Below, one piece after another: positions 50,101 to 58,726 of a DNA stretch of 64,000 nt. Every line of letters begins with the position of its first letter. Positions within the stretch are counted from its first letter, which is position 1. The stretch comes from Alteromonadaceae bacterium. Its GTDB lineage: Bacteria; Pseudomonadota; Gammaproteobacteria; Enterobacterales; Alteromonadaceae. The position numbers and the translations under genes were made by a program. The stretch is from positions 89,056-153,055 of the forward strand of contig JABSOI010000001.1 of assembly GCA_013216015.1 (NCBI GenBank), in the 5' to 3' direction. The notes beneath the pieces were generated by a model. That model searched no databases and was not told where the DNA came from. It saw only the letters and a program-made list of their open reading frames with translations.

Positions 50101-50118
50101 ATTGAAGCTAGATTCTAA
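47107..50118 (+). pseudogene. Oar-like TonB-dependent receptor, paralogue with one in-frame TAA
   Basis: A paralogue of the receptor at 42200, with the same layout: signal peptide, carboxypeptidase-regulatory domain, plug, barrel ending RSVRFGIEARF. Codon 121 (47467-47469) is TAA. The aligned codon in the first receptor is GAA, so one G-to-T change explains it. Before and after the stop the frame is the same and open for 874 further codons. The lesion lies between the regulatory and plug domains. Reinitiation at ATG 47494 would lack a signal peptide. It may be a fresh pseudogene, a read-through gene, or a sequencing error. Confidence 0.85.
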
Positions 50119-50157
50119 GGAATATAGATAAATAACACTCAACAGAGTTAAAATAAA

Positions 50158-50187
50158 AAGCCGGATAGTAAATATCCGGTTTTTTTA
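50158..50187 (+). terminator. Terminator after TonB receptor 2
   Basis: CCGGATA and TATCCGG form a 7-bp stem with loop GTAAA, extended by A/T pairs and ending in seven T. It begins about 40 bases after the receptor stop codon. Confidence 0.9.
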
Positions 50188-50503
50188 TATTAATTATTTA
50201 ATATAAAACCATAAGGTATCAATATATTACTAAACATTTCATCAAGAGACGTAATTGAAAACAAGTATTTAAGTGACTAATAACTGGCACTATAGAATTT
50301 AAACTTCGGTAAATAACTGCGCTTTTAGAATGATGTTTACAACTGAATTCTAATGCAAATTATTTTGATACAAACCGATATAATTCAACTGATATATTTT
50401 AAAAATCCTAGCATTAAAATAAATTGAATAAGTGACAATGTAAATATTCGTGAAGGTGAAAATAATTAAAAAGGAGTTATACACAATGTATTGGTGAGAG
50501 AAT

Positions 50504-50541
50504 TAAATAAAAAATGCGGCTACTTGAGCCGCACATTTTTT
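50504..50541 (-). terminator. Terminator of the CsrB-like RNA
   Basis: On the minus strand a 7-bp stem TGCGGCT/AGCCGCA encloses CAAGT, with A-rich bases before and TTTTTTATTT after. It closes the GGA-rich transcript. Confidence 0.9.
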
Positions 50542-50912
50542 TACTAGCTTTTTGCTTCCTGCATACATTCAGTGGTCTCGATTCATCCTGAAAACCTTCC
50601 TTGAACTGTCCTTAGTATTTCCCTCTCATTCCAAGTGTATCCTTACACTGTCCTTACCGTCCCGGGTAACCATATCCTATGGCAAACATACTTTTCCAAA
50701 AGTTATCCTAAACTGTCATAATGTCAGTTGTTTCTTCCGTGAATTAATCATCCCTAATAATCATTCAAATATTATCCTGTCCATAACGACTTTATATCGC
50801 ACACTTAATCCATTAAGCTTCCCTTAAAAGAATTATCCATTTCTAAAAGATCCTTTTCTAAAATATCCTATTCAAAAAATCTTTATCCTTTAAATCCTTT
50901 GCCGTCCTGACA
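50505..50912 (-). ncRNA. csrB: CsrB/RsmZ-type small RNA that would sequester CsrA
   Basis: Read on the minus strand this roughly 408-base stretch holds about 24 GGA triplets, about 14 of them AGGA, spread along its whole length, with motifs such as TCAGGATGAA, GCAGGAAGC and CAAGGAAGG. It ends in a strong terminator, TGCGGCT-CAAGT-AGCCGCA followed by a T-run (50504-50541). It begins after a promoter (TTTGAA/TAATAT) with a GacA/UvrY-like box upstream. These are the defining traits of CsrB, an RNA that titrates the translational regulator CsrA. Exact ends are estimates. Confidence 0.85.
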
Positions 50913-50918
50913 AGACAC

Positions 50919-50946
50919 ATATTACGTAAATTATTTAGTATTCAAA
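50919..50946 (-). promoter_or_regulatory. Promoter of the CsrB-like RNA
   Basis: On the minus strand TTTGAA (50941-50946), 16 bases, TAATAT (50919-50924). The predicted start falls at about 50912, directly before the first GGA motif. Confidence 0.6.
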
Positions 50947-51079
50947 CCATCCAAAAATAAAAATATATTCCAAATAAACCACCAATAAACCCAATGTAAA
51001 TTTAAATACCTAAATTACAACAACTTAAATAATATTACTTCCATAAAAAGACAGTAACTACCAATATATCTCACAGACT

Positions 51080-51097
51080 TGTAAGATATATCTCACA
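51080..51097 (-). promoter_or_regulatory. GacA/UvrY-type upstream activating box
   Basis: TGTGAGATATATCTTACA on the minus strand matches the inverted-repeat consensus TGTAAG-N6-CTTACA at 11 of 12 positions. Its centre lies about 176 bases upstream of the predicted RNA start, a distance comparable to that of known activating sites upstream of csrB and rsm genes. The phosphorylated response regulator (UvrY/GacA/VarA) would bind here. Confidence 0.75.
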
Positions 51098-51178
51098 TCA
51101 ACTGTCCCAAATTTGGAAGTCTGGTAAAAAAGATAGAAATTGACATTAAAAAGTAAATTTTACTACCCAGTGAAATAA

Positions 51179-53923
51179 CTACATTTCGGTAACAAGTTCT
51201 TCAGTATTTTTAACTAATTTCTGATACCAGAATGAAGCAACTAATATAAATACACCTAATCCCATAAAAAGAATCACTTTTTGCCACAATAACGCATTAG
51301 CTGCATCTAATAAGGCTAACTTAACAATCCCCAGAAACATCAAGGCGAAACTATACTTAACCGTTGTTACCCTTCTATCTTTCATAAAGAGTATTAATGC
51401 ACCGTGTACGGCAAGTGCAGGTGCAATAAGTAAATCTAATCGGGTAGATATTAAAGCAATAAAAAAACTTGTGTAAGTAATAGCAATAATAGTATGCAAC
51501 AATAAACCGCTATTTAATCCAAACATTTGAGCAAGTAATGATGTCTTATACCTCTCTTGTTTTTTATATAAGCAAGCAAGTAAAAACACACACGGAATTA
51601 GTGCATAGTAAACGGATGAATTGACCATTGCCCATGCCCAAATAAGTAAGAAGACATTTATTAATGTAATAAACAACTCGTTTCGTTTTAAGTGTGTGCT
51701 GATAGCAACGGCATTAAAGCAAAACGCCCAATATAAGGAAGCAAAAAGCACTGCATCAAATAAGCTATTTAATTGAAAACCAATAAAACTAGGAATGGCA
51801 ATCCCTAATGTAATAAGCCCACAACTACAAAAAAATTGGCTAAGCTGTGCCGACATTTTTCGTTTATACATAAAATAGGCACAGCTATAAAGAATAAGAA
51901 AGCCAATAAATGAAATAAGACCATAACTTAGCTTTAAAGATCCAATCACAACAAAAAATACAATACCAGTTAGTACCACAGCTAGCTTCGCTTCAATAAC
52001 CAATAACTTGTGTTTAAATTTATGTGCTATTAGTAATGCGAGTAATGGAGACAGCCACAAAGCCATCAAAAAATTGACGTCTAAATGTCTCAATGATGAA
52101 CCTATCCAACATACAGGTATTAACATATAAAATAGAATTCGTGCATTTTCTGCAACTACATTCAATTGATTATCAACTTGATATTTCCGGTAAAATTCAG
52201 CCCACAACCAAAGTTGAATAAAAGCGGAAACAACTGACAATTGCGCAAATAAAGGTAAATGGGTAAATTGATAGCTACCCGCTATCAAAGCACCTTGTGA
52301 AACATAAAATAAAGGCACAACAATCAAAACCGCAGCAAAGAAATCAATTGAAACCTGTTTACAATATTTTGCTCTGAACAATATTGCCAACTGCAACAAA
52401 ATAACCAATACACCAGCCCAGTTACCAAGCCAAATATTTGCAGATGCAATTACCAGCATTGAAACCCAGATAACTTCAAACAACTGTAAAACAGGTTTAA
52501 TTTTTTTCACCGTAACTAGATCAAAAACATCAACATTGTCATTAATCATTCTTTGCCAAACGGCAATAACACCAACAATAACTAACGAAAGCATCCAACC
52601 ATCTATTGATTTTAAAGCAGGTAAAGGAAAATATATTGCCAAAGCTGACCAGGAATAAAACAGTGCAAGTGCAGTTAATACTTGTCCTTGATGAACAACT
52701 GATCTCATTGAACATTGGCGACCAATATAAATTAACAGCAAACCTTCTACAGCCCAGGCAATTCCCCAGTAAGCATCACTGACAAGGCTTACTATGGTTA
52801 ATACACACCATAGTGCGGCAAGAAGTGCCATAATTTTTGTTAATTCATGTCTAATTTTATAAAAAACAATAACAGCACAAATTGCTAACAAAGTGTTTAA
52901 TCCAAAGCTATAACTCATTTCACCAGAAATAAAGGACCCACTTTGAAAAAATAAAACAATCGTTGCACCTACTGTTGCAGTAATAAATTTTAAGGTAATA
53001 CCTTGGCTGATTTTATTATTGAACATCACCATTACAGCGTATGCGAAAAATAGCATATAGAATAAATCAATAACCCAGGCAGACAGTGCAACTGATTCAA
53101 CGCCAATAATCCATTCAATAGCAACTACCGAAAATGCCAAACTTAAACTCGCAATCCAATGCCCTAACCTTTGATAAGCCAACAATAAACTACTTGCCAC
53201 CACAAATGCTAACGACATTAAATAATACAAAGCATCGAGTTGAACAGTATTGGATAAAATAGGCATAGTCGCTATACCAACAAGCCCCAATGTTGCCACT
53301 ACTTTAGTATCTAACCACACAGCAACAAAATAACAGCACATAGCAATAACAAGATATAATATTAAAACGGTGATATTTGATATCAAATGATAAACACTGC
53401 CAGAAAAATAAACAGTACTGTAAGCCAATAATAAACCTAACGAAACAATAGCAGTTGCATATTCCCCATAACGAGTTTTTATTTTAATAATGAAACCCAG
53501 AGCAACTACAAAAACAGCAGCTGATGCCATCAGCATTGATTTTGTTCCAGCCCCCATTTGATCAATCAAAAGCTGCATTAAATAGCCAAAACCAGCTAAT
53601 GTTAACCCTATGCCAACAATTGTTAAGGTAAAAATCCCTAACATTCCACGATCTTTATAAGATTGATATATTTTAGTAACAGGAGAAAACCAATCAAAAA
53701 GAAGGCTAAACAAGGCGCTAAATAGAATGTAAAAATAGGAAGGTTTTTCAGGCTGAGAATTTTTCTGCTGATGATGAACGGCCAAATATTCTTTAGCAGC
53801 AATATGTTGTTCCTCAGAATTGACGATATCAGTTATAGTAATTGATTCAATATTGCTGATAGAACTCTTTTCCCGTGGAACTTGTTTTAACTCACCATTT
53901 TTGAGCGTATTGGTATTCTTCAA
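51179..53923 (-). CDS. DUF2339 polytopic membrane protein
   Basis: A 914-residue protein with more than 20 hydrophobic segments spread over the length, typical of DUF2339. It is probably an inner membrane protein of unknown role. The frame opens with TTG at 53923 and has a poor ribosome site; the first 70 residues are soluble and lack the coiled coil that family members usually have at the N-terminus. That coiled coil appears in an overlapping frame at 53892-54029 (see that entry), so the true start could lie upstream through a frameshift. Confidence 0.8.
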   Translation of the reverse strand: MKNTNTLKNGELKQVPREKSSISNIESITITDIVNSEEQHIAAKEYLAVHHQQKNSQPEKPSYFYILFSALFSLLFDWFSPVTKIYQSYKDRGMLGIFTLTIVGIGLTLAGFGYLMQLLIDQMGAGTKSMLMASAAVFVVALGFIIKIKTRYGEYATAIVSLGLLLAYSTVYFSGSVYHLISNITVLILYLVIAMCCYFVAVWLDTKVVATLGLVGIATMPILSNTVQLDALYYLMSLAFVVASSLLLAYQRLGHWIASLSLAFSVVAIEWIIGVESVALSAWVIDLFYMLFFAYAVMVMFNNKISQGITLKFITATVGATIVLFFQSGSFISGEMSYSFGLNTLLAICAVIVFYKIRHELTKIMALLAALWCVLTIVSLVSDAYWGIAWAVEGLLLIYIGRQCSMRSVVHQGQVLTALALFYSWSALAIYFPLPALKSIDGWMLSLVIVGVIAVWQRMINDNVDVFDLVTVKKIKPVLQLFEVIWVSMLVIASANIWLGNWAGVLVILLQLAILFRAKYCKQVSIDFFAAVLIVVPLFYVSQGALIAGSYQFTHLPLFAQLSVVSAFIQLWLWAEFYRKYQVDNQLNVVAENARILFYMLIPVCWIGSSLRHLDVNFLMALWLSPLLALLIAHKFKHKLLVIEAKLAVVLTGIVFFVVIGSLKLSYGLISFIGFLILYSCAYFMYKRKMSAQLSQFFCSCGLITLGIAIPSFIGFQLNSLFDAVLFASLYWAFCFNAVAISTHLKRNELFITLINVFLLIWAWAMVNSSVYYALIPCVFLLACLYKKQERYKTSLLAQMFGLNSGLLLHTIIAITYTSFFIALISTRLDLLIAPALAVHGALILFMKDRRVTTVKYSFALMFLGIVKLALLDAANALLWQKVILFMGLGVFILVASFWYQKLVKNTEELVTEM

Positions 53924-54029
53924 AATCCAACTTATTTAAACGTTGTTCAACGTCGCTGACACGTTGACAAAATTGAACCTTCAGTGACGCTAATTCAACC
54001 TTAAGCGCTTCAATTTCTTCGTTCATCAT
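53892..54029 (-). CDS. 45-residue coiled-coil ORF overlapping the DUF2339 start
   Basis: From ATG 54029, with AGGATGT before it, the frame reads MMNEEIEALKVELASLK... and then QRVSDVEQRLNKLDFEEY, a heptad-patterned coiled coil, ending TGA at 53892. It overlaps the DUF2339 frame by 32 bases. DUF2339 proteins commonly begin with such a coiled coil, so this is probably the displaced N-terminus of that gene, joined by a frameshift in this sequence or by coupled translation. A separate small protein is less likely. Confidence 0.6.
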   Translation of the reverse strand: MMNEEIEALKVELASLKVQFCQRVSDVEQRLNKLDFEEYQYAQKW

Positions 54030-54081
54030 TACATCCTGTAATTATTATGCGATTGCTATTTTCAAAAATTAAATGTAAGAG

Positions 54082-54119
54082 CTGTACCCAAACTTTGATG
54101 AAATGCAGTTTGGGTACAG
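54082..54119. repeat. 13-bp inverted repeat CTGTACCCAAACT
   Basis: Arms CTGTACCCAAACT and AGTTTGGGTACAG are perfect, around a 12-base loop that continues GAAATGCAG. The arm resembles the family B terminus (ATACCCAAACTACTTGGAAA). There is no T-run after it on either strand, so it is a repeat remnant rather than a classical terminator. Confidence 0.6.
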
Positions 54120-54150
54120 AAAAAAATATAGGAAAAAGTATAGAAAAAGG

Positions 54151-54786
54151 TTATCGATAATGTAACATTAAAGACCCCGAAACATTACCAACCGTAACTT
54201 CAGTAATAAATTCATAATCAACATCTTGAAAAAATGTCCTATACTTTTCTGTGGTTGCGTAAACAGCAACACCTTCACTATCAGGATGTTCATCCAAAAT
54301 AGTATTAACTGCAGCCATTAAATAATGACCAAAACCATGATGCTGATGTAAAGGATGGATTGCAATAAAAGACAACATATGAAACTTATCAAGTGGTACC
54401 GAAGACAAAATTATTTTCTCTTTTTCTATCATCTGCCTGGTACTGAAATATCCTGCACTTAATAACATTTTTAAACGCCAGTGCCAGAACCGTTCAGTAC
54501 TAACACCTTCATTTGGTGCATTAAGACATGCCACGCCAACCATAGCTTCGCCTAAATACAAACCAACCATGGGTTGTCTTGCTTGCCAGAATGCTCCGAG
54601 CTCTTCCCTGATAGCTGCACGTAAACGTTGTTCATAATCCCCTTTTTTACTTTGAAATATATCCAGAAAAACAGGATCGTCATGATAAGACTGATACAAT
54701 AAAGATGCCGCTAGTTTTAAATCTTCTGCGGTTAAATAAGTCGCTCTGATGTCAACGTTACTTTTTTCAGTTACAACTTCACTCAT
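54151..54786 (-). CDS. GNAT family N-acetyltransferase
   Basis: A 211-residue acetyltransferase. The acetyl-CoA-binding motif A is LSFIAIHPLHQHHGFGHYLMAA (about residues 139-160), with the Q/R-x-x-G-x-G/A signature as HHGFGH. The C-terminal part has AVYATTEKYRTFFQDVDYEF. The substrate is unknown. I use the ATG at 54786, seven bases after GAGG, in place of the TTG just before it. It precedes the DUF2339 unit on the same strand, separated by about 120 bases. Confidence 0.85.
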   Translation of the reverse strand: MSEVVTEKSNVDIRATYLTAEDLKLAASLLYQSYHDDPVFLDIFQSKKGDYEQRLRAAIREELGAFWQARQPMVGLYLGEAMVGVACLNAPNEGVSTERFWHWRLKMLLSAGYFSTRQMIEKEKIILSSVPLDKFHMLSFIAIHPLHQHHGFGHYLMAAVNTILDEHPDSEGVAVYATTEKYRTFFQDVDYEFITEVTVGNVSGSLMLHYR

Positions 54787-54967
54787 CAATTTACCTCAAT
54801 ATGATTTAGGTTATTATTATTTTTCATAAGCACAATAGCAGGGATATTCAAATCAGGTCAAACACAATTAAAAATCCCCTTAAGCCATAGTGTACATTCA
54901 TATTTACTTAAGACGATATGTGTAAAATCCGTTAGAATAGCCCAAAACACATTTAAGGTTGTTCATA

Positions 54968-55291
54968 ATGTCTATATCTGATGAAATAATTATCATCGCA
55001 AATCAACTTGCTAATCAAGGAAAACAACCTAGTGTTGCCTTAGTTAAAGCAAAGTTGAGTCAATCTGTGCCACTACCTAAAATTGTTGGTATTTTAAAAT
55101 CATGGCAACATGATCCGAGCTATATCAGTTTAGGCGAAAATACTGAAAAAGAAAAAACAGTTAAAAAATCTCCCACCATTTATCCTGAGTTAGAAAAAAT
55201 AATAGAAAAAGCTTTAATGCCTATACATGAGGAATTATCCGAAATTAAAATTTTATTAAATAAAATAATGTCTCAAACAAAGGATAAATAA
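54968..55291 (+). CDS. KfrA-like DNA-binding protein, short
   Basis: A 107-residue protein whose first 50 residues (SISDEIIIIANQLANQGKQPSVALVKAKL... with PLPKIVGILKSWQ) resemble the KfrA N-terminal helical DNA-binding domain. The last part (YPELEKIIEKALMPIHEELSEIKILLNKIM) is a predicted coiled coil. It may bind DNA as a dimer; targets are unknown. The ATG at 54968 follows AAGG by nine bases. It lies between GNAT (divergent) and syd (convergent). Confidence 0.65.
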   Translation: MSISDEIIIIANQLANQGKQPSVALVKAKLSQSVPLPKIVGILKSWQHDPSYISLGENTEKEKTVKKSPTIYPELEKIIEKALMPIHEELSEIKILLNKIMSQTKDK

Positions 55292-55339
55292 TTACTCTTC
55301 TTAACTTCGCCAACAATACAAGAAGTAAAACAATAACTT

Positions 55340-55909
55340 TTATTCCTGAGGTGGAATGTATGATGAAAGTTCACATATAAATTCTGCTAAAGAGTTGGCG
55401 ACTTTTTTGTGGGGTTCACAACCCACTTTTTCAACCCAAATCTCTCCGGTTTCATTTACAATGGATAAGATATGATCATCTTGATCTGTTACCGCAAAAA
55501 AAACAGTAAGGCCCTGTTTCAATTTTGTTTTCATTAATATATGACCAATAATATTTTCTTGCAGACGTTGAAAATCATCATAATTCCAAGGCAGCAATAA
55601 ACTTAAATTTCCATCTTTGCTTTTAGCATGAACACTATCACCGTAGGATGTTGTAAAATAGGTTTTAATATCCGAATGAAGGACTAACTCCAATGCTGTC
55701 TCCACATTATCAAATTGAAGATCTTCTGTAGGGCGCACAGGAGCCCAAAATACTTGTGTTTCATCGTACTTTCCCTGTTGACATGGCGATATCCAATCCT
55801 TATCAAATTCAGCCAAAGGTAAGTGACCATTTATTTCTTGATGCTTTTTTGAATAATTTTCGAGAAACTTCCACAATATTTCTGACAAATTGCTTTTTGG
55901 TGTTTTCAT
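55340..55909 (-). CDS. syd: SecY-interacting protein Syd
   Basis: Syd binds SecY at the cytoplasmic face of the inner membrane and has been linked to quality control of the translocon. The 189-residue protein starts MKTPKSNLSEILWKFLENYSK and contains DKDWISPCQQGKYDETQVFWAPV and LSLLLPWNYDDFQRLQENIIGH (given in parts), which are family blocks. I use the ATG at 55909; the longer frame overlaps queF. It is divergent from queF, with 51 bases between, as in E. coli. Confidence 0.92.
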   Translation of the reverse strand: MKTPKSNLSEILWKFLENYSKKHQEINGHLPLAEFDKDWISPCQQGKYDETQVFWAPVRPTEDLQFDNVETALELVLHSDIKTYFTTSYGDSVHAKSKDGNLSLLLPWNYDDFQRLQENIIGHILMKTKLKQGLTVFFAVTDQDDHILSIVNETGEIWVEKVGCEPHKKVANSLAEFICELSSYIPPQE

Positions 55910-55960
55910 GAAACTAAAAAATCCTATAAAATAATAAAAAATCACTGATCTTTGATAATT

Positions 55961-56830
55961 ATGACAACCTATAAAGACGCACAAGAGCTTAGCAAGTTAA
56001 CCTTGGGAAAACCAACTGACTATTGCAATAAATACAACCCTGATTTATTACAGGCAGTACCCAGAAGCCTTAATAGAAATAAACTTGCATTAACCAACAC
56101 TACATTACCTTTTAAGGGCGAAGATGTATGGTACGGTTACGAATTATCCTGGCTAAATATGAAAGGTAAACCTGTAGTTGCAGTAGCTGAATTTCGTTTT
56201 CCCTGTACTAGTCCTAATATTGTTGAATCAAAATCCTTTAAATTATATCTCAACAGCTTTAATCAAAGTAAATTTATTTCAATTCAAGACGTCACTCACA
56301 AGCTGTCTCATGATTTAGCTATAACCTCTGGTGCTGAAACAACCGTTAACCTTTATCCTGTAGATAACTGCCCTGCACTGCAAATATCATCACCAAAAGC
56401 TATATGTATTGATGAACTTGATATATCGATAGATAACTACAATCTCAATGCTGATATCTTAAAACAAGAGAACTCAAAAGTTGAAGACTTACAAGATAAT
56501 AATAATATTATTGAAGAATCACTGGTCAGCCATTTATTAAAATCAAACTGCCTCATTACCAATCAACCTGACTGGGCAAGTATTTACATTGAATACAATG
56601 GCATAGCGATAAATCATGAAAAAATATTGAAATACCTCATTTCATTTAGACAACATAATGAATTTCATGAACAGTGTGTTGAACGAATATTTTGTGACCT
56701 TTTAAAATATAATCAACTTGAAAATTTAACTGTTTTTGCGCGTTACACTAGAAGAGGAGGATTAGATATCAATCCTTACCGCAGTAATATTTCATCATCA
56801 GCGCCATTTTGCAGAACGTTGCGCCAATAA
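55961..56830 (+). CDS. queF: NADPH-dependent 7-cyano-7-deazaguanine reductase, long (YqcD) type
   Basis: QueF reduces preQ0 to preQ1 in queuosine synthesis. The 289-residue protein is the two-domain form. The catalytic cysteine and aspartate are in LKSNCLITNQPDWASIYIEY, the C-terminal domain has FRQHNEFHEQCVERIF, and the ending YTRRGGLDINPYRSN is characteristic. The ATG at 55961 gives MTTYKDAQELSKLTLGKPTDY, the family's usual start. The divergent syd gene leaves no room for a preQ1 riboswitch. Confidence 0.95.
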   Translation: MTTYKDAQELSKLTLGKPTDYCNKYNPDLLQAVPRSLNRNKLALTNTTLPFKGEDVWYGYELSWLNMKGKPVVAVAEFRFPCTSPNIVESKSFKLYLNSFNQSKFISIQDVTHKLSHDLAITSGAETTVNLYPVDNCPALQISSPKAICIDELDISIDNYNLNADILKQENSKVEDLQDNNNIIEESLVSHLLKSNCLITNQPDWASIYIEYNGIAINHEKILKYLISFRQHNEFHEQCVERIFCDLLKYNQLENLTVFARYTRRGGLDINPYRSNISSSAPFCRTLRQ

Positions 56831-57043
56831 TTTACCACCATAAATTACGACAATATTACAAGCATTATCCTAAGAGCGTACTATAATAATTGTATTGCAG
56901 AGAATAATTGTTATTTAAGGTGGAATAATAGCTTATGATGATAAGATTCATTGAGTTGCATTATTAATTATAATTTGTTAGTTTTTCTAAAAAGTTATAA
57001 ATTCAACCTTGAGAAGTCAATTGTTTAGGGAAAAATATTAAAT

Positions 57044-58618
57044 ATGAATGATAAATCGGCCGCAGCGGTACAAATACAGGCTCTCAAGCAAAGGCTTGAA
57101 ACTGCAATGAAATCACGCTCAACGCTAGAAGATGATTATAAAACCAATTCAGAAATGTTAATTACCTTTATCAGCAAACTGTCACAAGCTTGTAAAGGTG
57201 TTAATTTTGAACTTGATAATCGTTTAGCTAAGTTTAGAGTACTAATCACCAAGTCTGGGCCTATTCCTGAAATTCAACAGGAAATAAATATAATATCGAA
57301 AATACTGGAACAACATTCTTTAACCAATGATCATCAAATACGTGAAATGCATGAGCAGTTTTTATCTGCTGGCAAAACTTTACAAAAGCACAGTGGTTTA
57401 CCCCAACAATTAAGGCGAGAATTACGTACTTTATTAAAAGATACCGAAGAAAGTAAGGATACATTATCACAATATCTATCCCCTTTTAACCAGCTACTTG
57501 CATTTTATAATACGACTTTAAAAGCAAAAAACGGCTTAATAACAGATGGACCTTTACTGAATCCAAATAAACCATCTCAAATAGATTTATCTGTTTTGAG
57601 ACAATTTTCTAATCTTTTAAACCAGTTGGAACTATCCAATAAATATCATAAAAAATTAGCACTTATTAAAAAATCCTTATCGGATAATATTACTAATGAG
57701 AAGTTACTTCAAAGCTTTCTGGACACCCTACATGTCCTTATTTCTGACTTTAATGAAGAAAAACAAATCTCTAAATCATTCCTTTTTACCCTTAGCAAAA
57801 CATTATCAACGGTTCAAACAACCGTAAAAACAACATTGACAAACTGTCAAGATTCACAGCAAAAACATAGTGATTTAAATAATCAATTACAAAATCAAAT
57901 TGCAGAAATGACAGGGATTGTTGAGAGTGCCACTTTATTATCTAAAATAAAAATTGATATTAATGAAAAGATACACTTTATAGCCAATACCTTAAAGCAG
58001 AAAACAAATTTCGAGGACGATCAAAGTAACGTACTGAAAACACAATTGAATGACATGACTAAAAAAGTATCCGCATTACAAATTCAAAGTCAGTCTTTCG
58101 AGAAACGATTACAAGAACAACAAATAAAAAGTATGCTTGATGCTTTAACCAAGTTAAATAATCGTGCAGCATATGATGAGCACTTCGCTAAAGAGATGGT
58201 GCGCTATCATCATAAAAAGTTCAAATTGGCATTAGTTATCATTGATTTAGACGACTTTAAACGTATTAACGATACTTACGGCCATACTGCCGGTGACAAA
58301 ACATTACAAGTGATTGCTAAAACATTAAAAACGCAATTACCCAAAGAAGCTTTTATCAGCCGCTATGGAGGAGAAGAGTTCGTCATTATTTTTTCAGGTA
58401 TAAACAAAAAAGACCTGATAAATAAATTGAATATATTAAGAGAATATATTGCTCGTTTACCTTTTAAATTCAAAAATACAAAAGTGAGTATTACCACTTC
58501 CATCGGAGTAAGCCATATCAAGCCCGATGATAATGTACACACTGCTTTTGAACGGGCAGATACCGCATTATATCAAGCAAAAGAACAGGGAAAAAACAAA
58601 GTCGTCTATCTATTGTAA
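57044..58618 (+). CDS. Diguanylate cyclase with long coiled-coil N-terminus
   Basis: A 524-residue soluble protein. Residues 1-350 are helical, with heptad-rich stretches and no transmembrane segment. Residues about 365-524 form a GGDEF domain: LDALTKLNNRAAYDEHF, LVIIDLDDFKRINDTYGHTAGD and the active-site SRYGGEEF. No RxxD product-inhibition site is visible before GGEEF. It should make cyclic di-GMP from two GTP; input signals are unknown. The start has GGGAAAA before ATG. Confidence 0.92.
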   Translation: MNDKSAAAVQIQALKQRLETAMKSRSTLEDDYKTNSEMLITFISKLSQACKGVNFELDNRLAKFRVLITKSGPIPEIQQEINIISKILEQHSLTNDHQIREMHEQFLSAGKTLQKHSGLPQQLRRELRTLLKDTEESKDTLSQYLSPFNQLLAFYNTTLKAKNGLITDGPLLNPNKPSQIDLSVLRQFSNLLNQLELSNKYHKKLALIKKSLSDNITNEKLLQSFLDTLHVLISDFNEEKQISKSFLFTLSKTLSTVQTTVKTTLTNCQDSQQKHSDLNNQLQNQIAEMTGIVESATLLSKIKIDINEKIHFIANTLKQKTNFEDDQSNVLKTQLNDMTKKVSALQIQSQSFEKRLQEQQIKSMLDALTKLNNRAAYDEHFAKEMVRYHHKKFKLALVIIDLDDFKRINDTYGHTAGDKTLQVIAKTLKTQLPKEAFISRYGGEEFVIIFSGINKKDLINKLNILREYIARLPFKFKNTKVSITTSIGVSHIKPDDNVHTAFERADTALYQAKEQGKNKVVYLL

Positions 58619-58726
58619 AGGAATAAATCATCATCCTGATTTTTATAAAAAATAAAAAAATTAATAAAATTATTACACCATTCACCCCACCATTGCCATT
58701 TTATTTATTGCATAAGGAACTGTGTC

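Noticed and set aside
47494..50118. Separate receptor gene starting at ATG 47494
   Set aside because: It would lack signal peptide and N-terminal domain and begins within text homologous to the middle of the paralogue; treated as the 3' part of one interrupted gene.
50552..50827. Open frame of 91 codons on the plus strand
   Set aside because: It lies opposite the GGA-rich minus-strand RNA; its Ser/Leu/Pro-rich translation reflects the TCC repeats, and no ribosome site is seen.
54082..54119. Terminator for the GNAT gene
   Set aside because: The stem is perfect but no T-run follows on the minus strand; better explained as a repeat remnant.
55910..55960. preQ1 riboswitch upstream of queF
   Set aside because: Only 51 bases separate the divergent syd and queF starts, and no H-type pseudoknot pattern is visible.
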